Positions 41,820 through 49,956 of a stretch of DNA of 64,000 bases are shown here, piece after piece (within the stretch, counting starts at the first letter, position 1; each line of letters begins with the position of its first letter). A program made the position numbers and the translations under genes. Source of the DNA: Streptomyces sp. PH10-H1. GTDB lineage: Bacteria > Actinomycetota > Actinomycetes > Streptomycetales > Streptomycetaceae. Below the pieces are notes generated by a model, which saw nothing but the letters and a program-made list of their open reading frames with translations, was not told the origin of the DNA and made no database searches. The stretch covers positions 18,004 through 82,003 of the forward strand of contig NZ_JASISZ010000014.1 in the NCBI RefSeq assembly GCF_030063355.1. Reading direction: 5' to 3'.

Positions 41820-43276
41820 CCGACACCAACGTGTGGGACGCGCCGCTCGACGACGCCCCCACGGAGGGCCGGTTCGTGCGGCCCAGCGACGTCGGATCCG
41901 AGCGCGTCGTGGCCGCCGCCGTCATGGCCCGGCCGCACCTGATCGACGACCTCGCCGACAGCTTCGACCCGGTCGACTTCACCGACCAGCGCCTGGCCTG
42001 GGTATGGCACGCCGTTGACGAACTGCGGGCGGAGATCACCGAAGGCCCCGTGCCGTGGCCGGCCGTTGACCGGCAGCTCCGCAAGTGGCGGGCCGAGGGC
42101 TACCTGCCGATCGTCCCCCTCGACGGCCCGCACCTGTCGCTGCTGTACGACGACGCCCACCTGTCCTGCTCCGCCGCCTGGTACGCCGACCGGGTCACCA
42201 AGGCCGCCGCCGCCTGCCGGATGGTCGACCTCGGGATCCGCGCCCAGCAGGCCGGCATGTCCCCGGCATTCGACCCCGACGCGGACGTGGCCACCACCCA
42301 GGCAGACCTCGACGCCATCGTCCGCGGCGACGCCGGCGGAATCCCCACCCCCATCGGCGACCTGTGGGCCGCCGCCGTCGAGCGGGCCGTCACCCCGACC
42401 ACCACCGAGAACCGGATCCCCACCGGACTCCTAGACCTGGACTCCCTCACCGGCGGTGGGTTCGCCCCCGGACGGCTGATCATCATCGGGGCCCGGCCCG
42501 GCGCGGGGAAGACCACCGCAGGGCAAGGCCTCGCTCGAGCCGCAGCCATTGCGAACGGGATCCCCACGCTCTTCTCATCCCTCGAGATGGGCCGCGAAGA
42601 GATCATGGGCGGGATCCTGTCCGCCGAATGCCGGGTGCCGCTGCACCACATCAGCCACGGCACCGTCGGCATCGACGACGCCTACCGGCTGGCCGTCGCC
42701 ACTGAACGGATCAAGCCGGCCCCGCTCTACATCGACGACGCCACCAGCGTGTCGCTCCCGTCGCTCCGCGGGCAGATCCGGCAGCTCGTGCGCACCGTCG
42801 GCCTGCGCATGGTGATCGTCGACTACCTCCAGCTGATGCAGGCCCCACGGGCGGAGTCCCGGCAGGTCGCCGTGTCCGCCCTCTCCCGCGGGCTGAAGCT
42901 TCTCGCCAAGGAGTTCGGGATCACCGTGATCGTCCTGTCGCAGCTCAACCGGGACAGCGAAAAGCGCACCGACAAGCGGCCCACCATCGCAGACCTCCGC
43001 GAATCCGGGGCCATCGAGCAGGACGCCGACATGGTGATCCTCATCCACCGCCCCGACCTCCACGAGCCGGACTCCCCGCGCGCCGGCGAAGTCGACCTCA
43101 TCGTCGACAAGCACCGCGGCGGGCCCCGCGCCACGCTCACAGCTGCGTTCCAAGGGCACTACGCCCGCATCGCCGACATGGCGCAGATGTCCGACTATCA
43201 GCCCACCCCGATCAACAACGGCGGCCTGGCCATCGCCACCTACGACGAAGACCCGCAAGAGCGGGAGGCGTCATGA
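41816..43276 (+). CDS. Replicative DNA helicase (DnaB-like)
   Basis: The 486-residue product has an N-terminal DnaB-like helical domain (about 25-130) and a RecA-type ATPase domain. Walker A is GARPGAGKTT at 225-234, SLEMGREEIM is the conserved SLEM segment, Walker B is VIVDYLQL at 333-340, and VIVLSQLNRDSEKR is motif H3-like. It unwinds DNA at the fork. The ATG overlaps the loader stop by 4 nt, completing an initiator-loader-helicase operon. Confidence 0.94.
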   Translation: MTDTNVWDAPLDDAPTEGRFVRPSDVGSERVVAAAVMARPHLIDDLADSFDPVDFTDQRLAWVWHAVDELRAEITEGPVPWPAVDRQLRKWRAEGYLPIVPLDGPHLSLLYDDAHLSCSAAWYADRVTKAAAACRMVDLGIRAQQAGMSPAFDPDADVATTQADLDAIVRGDAGGIPTPIGDLWAAAVERAVTPTTTENRIPTGLLDLDSLTGGGFAPGRLIIIGARPGAGKTTAGQGLARAAAIANGIPTLFSSLEMGREEIMGGILSAECRVPLHHISHGTVGIDDAYRLAVATERIKPAPLYIDDATSVSLPSLRGQIRQLVRTVGLRMVIVDYLQLMQAPRAESRQVAVSALSRGLKLLAKEFGITVIVLSQLNRDSEKRTDKRPTIADLRESGAIEQDADMVILIHRPDLHEPDSPRAGEVDLIVDKHRGGPRATLTAAFQGHYARIADMAQMSDYQPTPINNGGLAIATYDEDPQEREAS

Positions 43277-43941
43277 CCATCCAAGCCATCGAGACGTACT
43301 ACGGCGGCCACCGCTTCCGCTCCCGGCTCGAAGCCCGCTGGGCCGTCGTCTTCGACAGCCTCAACCTGCGCTGGGAGTACGAACCCCAGGGCTACCGCAT
43401 CGGCGAGAGCCGCCGGCCGTACCTGCCGGACTTCTACCTCACCGACCTGAACTGGTGGATCGAGGTCAAGGGCGCCGAAGACCGGCTGGACCTCGACCTG
43501 CTGTGCGACGCCGTGCACCCCACCCAGGGACTCGGCCGCGCCGACGGCTTCCACATGACGAACCTGCTGATCCTCGGCGGTATCCCGCGGGCCGAGGGCA
43601 CCTACGCCCATTGGTCGATCAGCCGGTCCGCGGCCATCGGCACCAACTGCGGCGGATCCTGCGCCTTCACCGGGCCCCGCTACGGGCTCCACCAGTTCAT
43701 GCCCGTCCCGGACGCCCGGCGCCGCGGATCCGCTGGTCTGGCCGGCGACGACCTCGACCTCTACGACGAGCTGTACCGGCGCGGCTCCATGATCCAACCC
43801 GCCTGCCGCAGCACCACCCAACGCCCCGACATCGACATGACCCGCGCCCTCCCCATCGCCGACGGCAACGACCTGCCCCACCTCGACGCCGCCTACCTCC
43901 TCGGCCGCACCGCCCGCTTCGAGCACGGGGAAGCCGCATGA
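43273..43941 (+). CDS. PD-(D/E)XK-type phage nuclease-like protein
   Basis: The 222-residue product opens YYGGHRFRSRLEARWAVVFDSL, then WEYEPQGY, YLPDFYLTDLNWWIEVKGAEDR. The order E (in SRLEARW), PDF and EVK fits a restriction-endonuclease-like catalytic core seen in many actinophage proteins. It may process DNA or act with the methyltransferase at 44054. The ATG overlaps the helicase stop by 4 nt. Confidence 0.78.
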   Translation: MTIQAIETYYGGHRFRSRLEARWAVVFDSLNLRWEYEPQGYRIGESRRPYLPDFYLTDLNWWIEVKGAEDRLDLDLLCDAVHPTQGLGRADGFHMTNLLILGGIPRAEGTYAHWSISRSAAIGTNCGGSCAFTGPRYGLHQFMPVPDARRRGSAGLAGDDLDLYDELYRRGSMIQPACRSTTQRPDIDMTRALPIADGNDLPHLDAAYLLGRTARFEHGEAA

Positions 43942-44057
43942 ACCGCCTGGCCTGCCGGGTCGCGCCCGGTACCCCCTGCCGTGCCGACGGGTGGCCGCTG
44001 CCCGGCGGGGCCGTCCACCCGCAGCGGACCACCGAAGCCGAAAGGACCATGGCATGA
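43938..44057 (+). CDS. Very small hypothetical protein
   Basis: The 39-residue product starts MNRLACRVAPGTPCRADGW and overlaps both neighbours by 4 nt (ATGA). Chain-like overlap is the only support for it. No motif is seen. Confidence 0.4.
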   Translation: MNRLACRVAPGTPCRADGWPLPGGAVHPQRTTEAERTMA

Positions 44058-44812
44058 GCGCCACCCCGTACTACGCCGACGATCAGGTTGAGCTGTACCT
44101 CGGCGACTGCCGGGAGATCATCCCCGCACTCGGGCTGCAGGCGGATCTGCTCGTGGCCGACCCGCCGTATGCCGAGACGTCCCTGGCGTGGGACCGGTGG
44201 CCCGACGGGTGGCCCGCCCTCGCTGCTACCGCCGCGAGCAGCATGTGGTGCTTCGGGTCGATGCGCATGTTCCTCGACCGGCGCGACGACTTCGGCCAAG
44301 CGGACTGGAAGCTTTCGCAGGACATGGTGTGGGAGAAGCCGAACGGCACCGGCTTTACGACTGACCGATTCCGCCGGGTGCACGAATTCGCCCTGCACTG
44401 GTACCGCGGACAGTGGCGATCAATCCACCACGACGTTCCCAAGCAGGTCGTGCGGCAGGCCACGAAGACAGCGCTGCGCACCGCGAAGCCACCCCACACC
44501 GGCGACATCGGATCAGCGCTCTACATCGACGACGGATCACGCCTAGCCCGCTCAGTTGTGAAGGTCGCAAACATGCACGGGCGCAGCCTCCATCCTACGG
44601 AGAAGCCGATCGGGATCCTGGACCCGCTGATCCGGTACGCGTGCCCGCCCGGCGGTCTGGTCCTCGATCCGTTCGCCGGGTCCGGCAGCACCCTCGACGC
44701 CGCCCGCCAGGCCGGACGCCGTGCAATCGGCATCGAAGGCCACGAGCCGTATGCGGAGGCCGCGGCCCTCCGTCTGTCGCACGCCACGCTTGAGTTCGGG
44801 GACGTGTCGTGA
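44054..44812 (+). CDS. DNA methyltransferase (beta class)
   Basis: The 252-residue product has DPPY at 36-39 and FAGSGST at 207-213, the beta-class order, with WKLSQDMVWEKPNGTG and HPTEKPIGILDPLIRY characteristic of N6-adenine/N4-cytosine enzymes. DPPY leans toward adenine methylation. It differs clearly from the methyltransferase at 28657, so the element carries two specificities. No standard restriction partner is adjacent. Confidence 0.92.
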   Translation: MSATPYYADDQVELYLGDCREIIPALGLQADLLVADPPYAETSLAWDRWPDGWPALAATAASSMWCFGSMRMFLDRRDDFGQADWKLSQDMVWEKPNGTGFTTDRFRRVHEFALHWYRGQWRSIHHDVPKQVVRQATKTALRTAKPPHTGDIGSALYIDDGSRLARSVVKVANMHGRSLHPTEKPIGILDPLIRYACPPGGLVLDPFAGSGSTLDAARQAGRRAIGIEGHEPYAEAAALRLSHATLEFGDVS

Positions 44813-45024
44813 CCCCCCTCGACCGCCTCCTCGCCGAGTCCATCCCCGACGGAACGTTCGGCGGCGCCCGCACCCCGGCCGCCCGTCCATCGGCCCCGCG
44901 TCGGGCGACGACCGCCCTCGAGGCCGCCGCTCACTACCGGGCCCTGGAAGCCGCCCTCGACGAACGCGCCCGCCCCGCCCGCCGCCACCTGCACGCCGTG
45001 CCCAACCGGAAGGCCGCCGCGTGA
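44809..45024 (+). CDS. Small hypothetical protein
   Basis: The 71-residue product is Ala/Arg-rich with a helical middle (ALEAAAHYRALEAALDERARPARRHLH). The GTG is coupled to the methyltransferase stop. No family recognised. Confidence 0.5.
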   Translation: MTPLDRLLAESIPDGTFGGARTPAARPSAPRRATTALEAAAHYRALEAALDERARPARRHLHAVPNRKAAA

Positions 45025-45449
45025 CCGGGACTAACTCCGCGACGGGCACCTGCCCGCACGGCCACGACCGGGCCACGAACCTGCGAGTCCGGGGCGACGG
45101 CCGCCGGTACTGCCGTGCCTGCCACCGGGCCGAGTACCGGGCCTGGTTCCGCAAGCAGTTCGACCTGAAGCACCCGGGCCACCCGTTCACGCTGACCGCG
45201 CACGGGCACCGCCGGTGCCAGGTGTGCACGGTGCTGCGGTCCTCGGTCGACACGGTTGCCGTCGAGCGCGCTGCAGCGGGCGATCCGCCCGCCCGGCTGT
45301 ACCCGGCTGAGCGTGAGGCCGCGGTGCTGCGCCTGCGCCGCCACGAGCTGCCCGTCCCGGTGATCGCGGCCCGGGTCGGCTGCTCGGAGCGCACCGTGTG
45401 GCGGATCTTCGCCCGCACCGGCTCCGGCCAGTACGGGAGCGCCGCCTGA
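45021..45449 (+). CDS. Zinc-finger and helix-turn-helix protein
   Basis: The 142-residue product has CPHGHDRATNLRVRGDGRRYCRACH, an HNH/zinc-finger-like cysteine-histidine set. A second pair (CQVC) follows, then a C-terminal HTH (EREAAVLRLRRHELPVPVIAARVGCSERTVWRIF). It looks like a small sequence-specific DNA-binding protein. The GTG overlaps the upstream stop by 4 nt. Confidence 0.72.
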   Translation: MTGTNSATGTCPHGHDRATNLRVRGDGRRYCRACHRAEYRAWFRKQFDLKHPGHPFTLTAHGHRRCQVCTVLRSSVDTVAVERAAAGDPPARLYPAEREAAVLRLRRHELPVPVIAARVGCSERTVWRIFARTGSGQYGSAA

Positions 45450-45460
45450 TAGCCCGCCTC

Positions 45461-45565
45461 ATGACCCACCGCTCCTCCGCGTACACGTCGTCCCGCCTCG
45501 GCGTCGTGGCTGTGACCTGCGGAATTGTCCTGATCGTAGCGGGCGCGCTGTGGCTCGCACGCTGA
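45461..45565 (+). CDS. 34-residue membrane peptide
   Basis: MTHRSSAYTSSRLGVVAV continues into a single hydrophobic helix (TCGIVLIVAGALWLA) and stops at 45563-45565. It starts 11 nt after the preceding gene and has a Streptomyces-like third-position GC bias. It could be a real small membrane protein; evidence is the helix and spacing only. Confidence 0.45.
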   Translation: MTHRSSAYTSSRLGVVAVTCGIVLIVAGALWLAR

Positions 45566-45597
45566 ATCCCGTACCGCCCAACCCGAAGGAGAAGCCC

Positions 45598-46143
45598 GTG
45601 AAAACCTGCGACAACGCATCCGTCGGCGTGATCATCCAGAACGCCGACGGCGACTACCTGATGTTCAACCGGGCCACGTTCCCGCCCGGCGTGGCACCGG
45701 CCGCCGGTCACGTCGACGAGCACGGCACCGTCGAGGATGCCGCCCGAGCCGAGGTGCACGAGGAGCTGGGGCTGACCGTCGAGTCGCTGCGCCCGATCGC
45801 CGACGGCTGGCGTGACAACCGGTGCCGCCGCAACCCCGGGCCGCGCGGCGTCGGCCACCAGTGGACGGTCTTTCACGCCACCGTCACCGGCGACCTGAAC
45901 CCGTCGACCCGGGAGACGGCAAACGTCCGCTGGATCCCCGCCGCCGACCTCCAAGCCTTGGCCGACCGGACGTCGGCGTATGCCCGCGGCGGGCTCACCA
46001 ACGAGGAGTTCGCGGCAGCCCCCGGCATCGAACCCGTGTGGATCACCTGGCTCTACGAGGTCGGAGTCATCCACCTCGAGATCGGCGAACTCACCCGCAT
46101 CGACCGACTGGCCGCGGCCGGCGGCAACCCGAAGGAGTCCTGA
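45598..46143 (+). CDS. Nudix hydrolase
   Basis: The 181-residue product has a Nudix-box-like GHVDEHGTVEDAARAEVHEELGL, in which the REUxEE core reads AEVHEELG. The first Arg and an early Glu of the consensus are therefore replaced. NUDIX enzymes hydrolyse nucleoside diphosphates linked to other groups. AAGGAG at 45586-45591 supports the GTG at 45598. Altered box residues may change the substrate or weaken activity. Confidence 0.82.
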   Translation: MKTCDNASVGVIIQNADGDYLMFNRATFPPGVAPAAGHVDEHGTVEDAARAEVHEELGLTVESLRPIADGWRDNRCRRNPGPRGVGHQWTVFHATVTGDLNPSTRETANVRWIPAADLQALADRTSAYARGGLTNEEFAAAPGIEPVWITWLYEVGVIHLEIGELTRIDRLAAAGGNPKES

Positions 46144-46550
46144 TGTCGTACCCCGAGTACCTGACCGCCGAGGAAACGCTGGCGAAGGCGAAGACCGGCC
46201 TGGGCCTGCCGCCGATCGTGGTCCTGTGTGGCTCGACCCGGTTCATGGACGAGTTCGCCGACGCGAACCTGCGGCTGACGGCGCGCGGCCGGATCGTCCT
46301 GTCGGTCGGCTGCAACATGAAGGTCGAGCACGAGCTGTGGGCGGACCCGGAGGACGCGGAGATCCTCAAGGTGCAGCTCGACATCCTGCACCGGCGCAAG
46401 ATCCTGCTGGCCGATGAAGTGCTCGTCGTCGGCGACTACGTGGGCCAGTCCACCCGCGGCGAGATCGACTACGCCAGGTCGCTGGGCAAGCCGATCAGGT
46501 TCACGGACGCAGGGCTGGCCGCCGACTTCGACGGCGAGGTCCAGGCGTGA
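46143..46550 (+). CDS. Nucleoside 2-deoxyribosyltransferase-like protein
   Basis: The 135-residue product has VVLCGSTRFMDEFADANLRLTARGRIVLSVGC and a C-terminal RKILLADEVLVVGDYVGQSTRGEIDYARSLGKPI, the fold and GST/ADEVLV motifs of DUF4406 and deoxyribosyltransferase-like proteins. A nucleotide-salvage or modified-base role fits its place beside the Nudix gene. It starts at ATG 46143, overlapping the Nudix stop. Confidence 0.75.
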   Translation: MSYPEYLTAEETLAKAKTGLGLPPIVVLCGSTRFMDEFADANLRLTARGRIVLSVGCNMKVEHELWADPEDAEILKVQLDILHRRKILLADEVLVVGDYVGQSTRGEIDYARSLGKPIRFTDAGLAADFDGEVQA

Positions 46551-46987
46551 CCGGCGTGACGCCGGCCCAGTTGGCGAATCTCGTGGACCGTGCGGCCCGG
46601 CACCTGACGGCAGACGAGGGCGCGCTGCTGCGGGCGGGGTTCGCGGCACTGGACTCGGCGCGGCGTTCGGCAGGCGGGTTGACCGAGGAGAACCGGCGGC
46701 TGAAGGGCGAGGTGCTGGCGCTGCGTCGCCGGGCCGAGCCTGCGGAGGCGGCAGTTGCTGCCGTGTCGGTGCAAGGGCACGTCTGGGCGGCGTTGGTTCC
46801 GCCGGGCGGCTGGGCCAGCGGCCCGCTGGAGGAGGTGGCGGCGAACGTCGGCCGCTTCCTGATCGAGCTCATGGCCCGCAGCGGCTCTCAGGGCCCCGCT
46901 GAGGGCTTGGGTGCTCCCGAGCCCCGGGCGACGGGCGTTCGGCCCCCCAGAGCCAACGTGGCGGCCTCTGGGGGCTCGCATGGGTGA
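46547..46987 (+). CDS. Hypothetical protein
   Basis: The 146-residue product has a coiled-coil-like stretch (GLTEENRRLKGEVLALRRRAEPAEAAVAAV) and a low-complexity Gly/Ala tail. The GTG overlaps the upstream stop by 4 nt. No family recognised. Confidence 0.55.
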   Translation: MTGVTPAQLANLVDRAARHLTADEGALLRAGFAALDSARRSAGGLTEENRRLKGEVLALRRRAEPAEAAVAAVSVQGHVWAALVPPGGWASGPLEEVAANVGRFLIELMARSGSQGPAEGLGAPEPRATGVRPPRANVAASGGSHG

Positions 46988-47216
46988 CATCCGATCCTCC
47001 GATCCCGCCGACCGCTACGAGCCGAGCAGGCGCCCTCGAGGCCGGGTTCGGTCGTTGACGCCGGATCAGCAGGCGCTGGCCGACGACCTTCACGTCCGGG
47101 CCCTGTCGATCCGAGCCGCATCCGACGGCGAGGTGTCCATCACGGACGCCGTGCACTTGGCCGCCGTACAGCTTGGTCTCGAAGCACCCCAAACCCCCAC
47201 AACCGGGAGCGACTAG
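46980..47216 (+). CDS. Small hypothetical protein
   Basis: The 78-residue product contains SLTPDQQALADDLHVRALSIRAASDGEVSITDAVHLAAVQLGLEAP, with a helix-rich, possibly RHH/omega-like core. It overlaps the preceding gene by 8 nt. Function unknown. Confidence 0.55.
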   Translation: MGDIRSSDPADRYEPSRRPRGRVRSLTPDQQALADDLHVRALSIRAASDGEVSITDAVHLAAVQLGLEAPQTPTTGSD

Positions 47217-47218
47217 CC

Positions 47219-47503
47219 GTGAGCGAATCTTCCGTAACCCCCGACCGTGCCCCAGGAAGCCACTGGACGGCCCCTGGAGACGACGAACCCCCCGCTGCCG
47301 GAACCGAGCGGCACCCCCACCCCCCGTTCGGCGCTCACGCGGGCGCACAGAGCCTCGCCCACCCCGTGACCCCGATCCGGCACGACTGCACCGGCCGCCA
47401 CTGGCCGTGCCCGTGCGGGCATCTGACGACGGCGTGGACCGGGTGGGGGGCACGCCTCGGCCGCTGGTGTCATCGGCTCGGGTGCGATGGGTCGGCGTCA
47501 TGA
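47219..47503 (+). CDS. Small hypothetical protein with CPCGH motif
   Basis: The 94-residue product is proline-rich at the N-terminus and has HDCTGRHWPCPCGHLTTAW and WCHRLGC, which could coordinate zinc. The GTG starts 3 nt after the previous stop and its end overlaps the next ATG. Moderate support. Confidence 0.45.
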   Translation: MSESSVTPDRAPGSHWTAPGDDEPPAAGTERHPHPPFGAHAGAQSLAHPVTPIRHDCTGRHWPCPCGHLTTAWTGWGARLGRWCHRLGCDGSAS

Positions 47504-47730
47504 GCCGCCCACGGCAGACCGTCGTCGACGAGATCCGGGCCGCCGAATTCCAGCTGCGGAACCCGCTCCATCTCCCCGGCCTGACCATCCCCGTCGACTC
47601 CGACCTCGGGGCCGCGCTCGCCGACTGGCTGGACGCCGAAGCGACCCGGCTCACCACGACCGCGCACCCCGACTGGCACGAAACCGTCGCGCCGCACGCC
47701 ATCCGCATCGCCCGCCTGATCAACCAGTAG
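47500..47730 (+). CDS. Small hypothetical protein
   Basis: The 76-residue product contains VDEIRAAEFQLRNPLHLPGL, LGAALADWLDAEATRLTT and a helical end HAIRIARLINQ, a pattern common in small accessory genes of Streptomyces elements. Followed by a weak hairpin at 47746-47770. Function unknown. Confidence 0.6.
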   Translation: MSRPRQTVVDEIRAAEFQLRNPLHLPGLTIPVDSDLGAALADWLDAEATRLTTTAHPDWHETVAPHAIRIARLINQ

Positions 47731-47745
47731 GACCACCCCGCCCAT

Positions 47746-47770
47746 GCCCGGCTGCACCTCGCGGCCGGGC
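47746..47770. terminator. Weak hairpin
   Basis: GCCCGGC (47746-47752) and GCCGGGC (47764-47770) pair over 7 bp, just before the GGAAGGA ribosome-binding site of the next gene. It is shorter than the other element hairpins. Confidence 0.45.
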
Positions 47771-47786
47771 CACCGGAAGGACCAAC

Positions 47787-48023
47787 GTGCTCGCTCGCTT
47801 TACGTGGCAGCCCGACGACACCGACGGCCCTGAAACCATCACCGTCGATCTGCCCACCGAACGCATCGAGGAGATGCGCCAGCTCATCGGCACTCCCGCC
47901 TGGGCCAACAGCGAAGCGGCGACCTGGATCCCCTGCCGGACGGGGCCCGGAGCCCCCGTGAAGAAGTGGCTGTTCCGGCTAGCCCGCATCACCGCTATCA
48001 CCCCGATCGACCCGACCCCGTGA
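47787..48023 (+). CDS. Small hypothetical protein
   Basis: The 78-residue product has ETITVDLPTERIEEMRQLIGTPAW and a C-terminal KKWLFRLARITAITPI. GGAAGGA precedes the GTG. Function unknown. Confidence 0.52.
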   Translation: MLARFTWQPDDTDGPETITVDLPTERIEEMRQLIGTPAWANSEAATWIPCRTGPGAPVKKWLFRLARITAITPIDPTP

Positions 48024-48163
48024 CGGCGTGTGGTGAGGCCGGCCTCGAGCCGCCGCCCCGACCCGATCGCCGTCCCGTGTACGGGCGGCCGGTCGACGAC
48101 GTGCCGCTCCCCGACGTGATCAACCCCGACAGCCTGCCCCGCGACGAGAAGAGCCAACGATGA
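48020..48163 (+). CDS. Very small hypothetical protein
   Basis: The 47-residue product contains RPVYGRPVDDVPLPDVINPDSLP. It overlaps both neighbours by 4 nt. Only the overlap chain supports it. Confidence 0.4.
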   Translation: MTACGEAGLEPPPRPDRRPVYGRPVDDVPLPDVINPDSLPRDEKSQR

Positions 48164-48399
48164 CCGACCAGCCCGAAGCCCGTCCCGCCCGAGACGAGTA
48201 CGTCATCGAACGCCTCCTGACGAGCGGCCGGTGGCTCGTAGAAACCGAAGATCCCGCAGCCACTGCACAGCAGGCCGAAGCCGACGCGGCGTGGTTCATG
48301 GACTCGCGCTCCGAGACGACCTACCGCACCGTCCGCCGGACCATCACCAGCGTCGTCATCGCGGTGCACCCCGGCTGCGCGTCGAAGGAGAGCCGATGA
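48160..48399 (+). CDS. Small hypothetical protein
   Basis: The 79-residue product has YVIERLLTSGRWLVETEDPAATAQQAEADAAWF and TYRTVRRTITSVVIAV, beta-strand-rich. The ATG overlaps the preceding stop. Function unknown. Confidence 0.52.
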   Translation: MTDQPEARPARDEYVIERLLTSGRWLVETEDPAATAQQAEADAAWFMDSRSETTYRTVRRTITSVVIAVHPGCASKESR

Positions 48400-49178
48400 C
48401 CGACCAGCCCGCCATCCCGTGCAGCTTCGCCCTCCTCCAGCGCCCGCACGTGGCCCACGAATGGCACGCCCAGCCCGGCATGGACCCCGTCGCCTGCCCG
48501 GGGGTGGACCCAGCCGTGACGGGCGGACCTCTGCGCGCGGTCGACGTCCTCCGGTCGCCGGAGATGGCCGCAGCGGTGAACGCTCGGCTCGCCCGGACAG
48601 CCCCGGATAACCCGGTGGCCAGCGGAGACGCGGCGGACAACCCGGGCGCCACGTCGGCTGTCACGATCACCGTCCACGCCCCGGACGTCGACAACGCCGA
48701 ACGCTGGGCGGGGTCGATCGCCGACCGGATCCGCGCCGAGTTCGCGGACTCCATGCTCCTCGCCATCGACGTGAGCAGCCCCGCGCCCGGGGCCATCTAC
48801 TTTTGCCCGACGAGCGGCGACGTGGAGTCGCCCATCCACGGCGGCTTCGACACCTGCTGCGACCGGCCCGACCTTCACCGCAGCCTGCGAGCCGAGCTCG
48901 CCGAAGTCCTGCACGCCACGGGCGGCCCGTTCGCGAACTGCGAGGCCGAAGACCTCGCCGACGCCGTCCTGGCCGTGCTGCCGCCCCAGCCGGATCGTGC
49001 GCAGGCCGCCATCGAGCAGCTGCAGCAGCAGGTGCGGCGGCGGGACGAGACGCTCGCCGAGATCCGGGAGTACGTGCAGACCAGCAACGACGACGGGGTC
49101 GGTACCCGATGGATGATCCTGCGGATCCTCGGCAAACCGACCGGCGCCACCCCGCACCAGACGGAGGCCGGCCAGTGA
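48396..49178 (+). CDS. Hypothetical protein with composite domains
   Basis: The 260-residue product has a cysteine-containing start (IPCSFALLQRPHVAHEWHAQPG), a middle VTITVHAPDVDNAERWAGSIADRI and a coiled-coil end IEQLQQQVRRRDETLAEIREYV. The middle resembles small RNA- or nucleotide-binding beta-alpha units. No family recognised. Starts at an ATGA overlap. Confidence 0.55.
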   Translation: MTDQPAIPCSFALLQRPHVAHEWHAQPGMDPVACPGVDPAVTGGPLRAVDVLRSPEMAAAVNARLARTAPDNPVASGDAADNPGATSAVTITVHAPDVDNAERWAGSIADRIRAEFADSMLLAIDVSSPAPGAIYFCPTSGDVESPIHGGFDTCCDRPDLHRSLRAELAEVLHATGGPFANCEAEDLADAVLAVLPPQPDRAQAAIEQLQQQVRRRDETLAEIREYVQTSNDDGVGTRWMILRILGKPTGATPHQTEAGQ

Positions 49179-49486
49179 GCACCATCGTCCCTGCCGTCCT
49201 TCAGGCGGTTGCCCTCCTGGCCTTGACCGGCGTCCTGTCCCGCTGGCACCGGCACTGCGCTTACCTGCGCTCGGAGCTCAACGCGGCTGGGGGCCGGGAT
49301 GGGTGGCAGGTGCGGTGTGATCACTGCGGGCGGCGGCTCCGGGACGCGGCGACCGTCACGCACAGCCAGACCACGGCCAGCAGCACCGGCACGACCACCG
49401 TCACCCGCAGTTGGCATGCCGACCGACCCGCATGCTCCGCCGCCGCCGATACAGCCGGGCAACGGCCGGAATGGGCCCGCCCGTGA
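49175..49486 (+). CDS. Membrane-anchored hypothetical protein with zinc-ribbon-like cysteines
   Basis: The 103-residue product has an N-terminal hydrophobic helix (IVPAVLQAVALLALTGVL) and CDHCGRRLRD in the middle. The GTG overlaps the preceding stop. It is the last gene of this plus-strand run before the convergent ribbon-helix-helix gene. Confidence 0.5.
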   Translation: MSTIVPAVLQAVALLALTGVLSRWHRHCAYLRSELNAAGGRDGWQVRCDHCGRRLRDAATVTHSQTTASSTGTTTVTRSWHADRPACSAAADTAGQRPEWARP

Positions 49487-49569
49487 CGGCTGACCGGCAT
49501 CCCGCTGACCGGGGGCGGGCATGCGGAAACACCGCACCAGGGCGGGGGTGGGAGGCGGGGTCGGGCGGG

Positions 49570-49809
49570 TCAGGAGGAGGCGTTGCGCTTCTGCGCAGCC
49601 TCGGCCTCGCGCTCGGCGTTCGCGGCGGCCAGCCACTCGTCGACCTCGGGCCGCTTGATCGCCTTGGCATTGGGTCGCCTGAGATACCAAGCGATGAAGT
49701 CGCGGATGACGACCGAGCGGTCTCGTGTACCCACAGCGTGTTTGAAGTCGCGCCACTCTTCGGGATCGATTCGGAAGCGGCTGATGGGCGTCTTCGGCAC
49801 GTTTGGCAT
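49570..49809 (-). CDS. Ribbon-helix-helix-like repressor
   Basis: The 79-residue product has TPISRFRIDPEEWRDFKHAVGTRDRSVVIRDFIAWYLRRPN, a strand-helix-helix fold like the small regulator at 39881, then a helical tail. The ATG at 49809 puts the strand at the N-terminus. Its upstream region holds repeated dyad sites. It probably represses itself and the divergent gene at 49957. Confidence 0.75.
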   Translation of the reverse strand: MPNVPKTPISRFRIDPEEWRDFKHAVGTRDRSVVIRDFIAWYLRRPNAKAIKRPEVDEWLAAANAEREAEAAQKRNASS

Positions 49810-49826
49810 GCGGGAACCGTACAGGC

Positions 49827-49932
49827 GTGTCGCCACACCTGGCAATGGGACGGGAGTCTGGGTGTAGCCACATGATTCTTTGTCGAATGCCTTGCGGTGT
49901 GGCTACACCTCTCGATACGGTGTGGCTACACC
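49827..49932. promoter_or_regulatory. Four operator-like dyads (GGTGTRGCYACACC)
   Basis: GTGTCGCCACAC (49827-49838), GTGTAGCCACAT (49862-49873), GGTGTGGCTACACC (49896-49909) and GGTGTGGCTACACC (49919-49932) lie between divergent genes. Equivalent positions are 35, 35 and 23 bp apart. The two right copies are identical and symmetrical. This looks like a repeated-site operator for a small dimeric repressor. Confidence 0.8.
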
Positions 49933-49956
49933 AAACGAACCGCAGGGGAGAACGAC

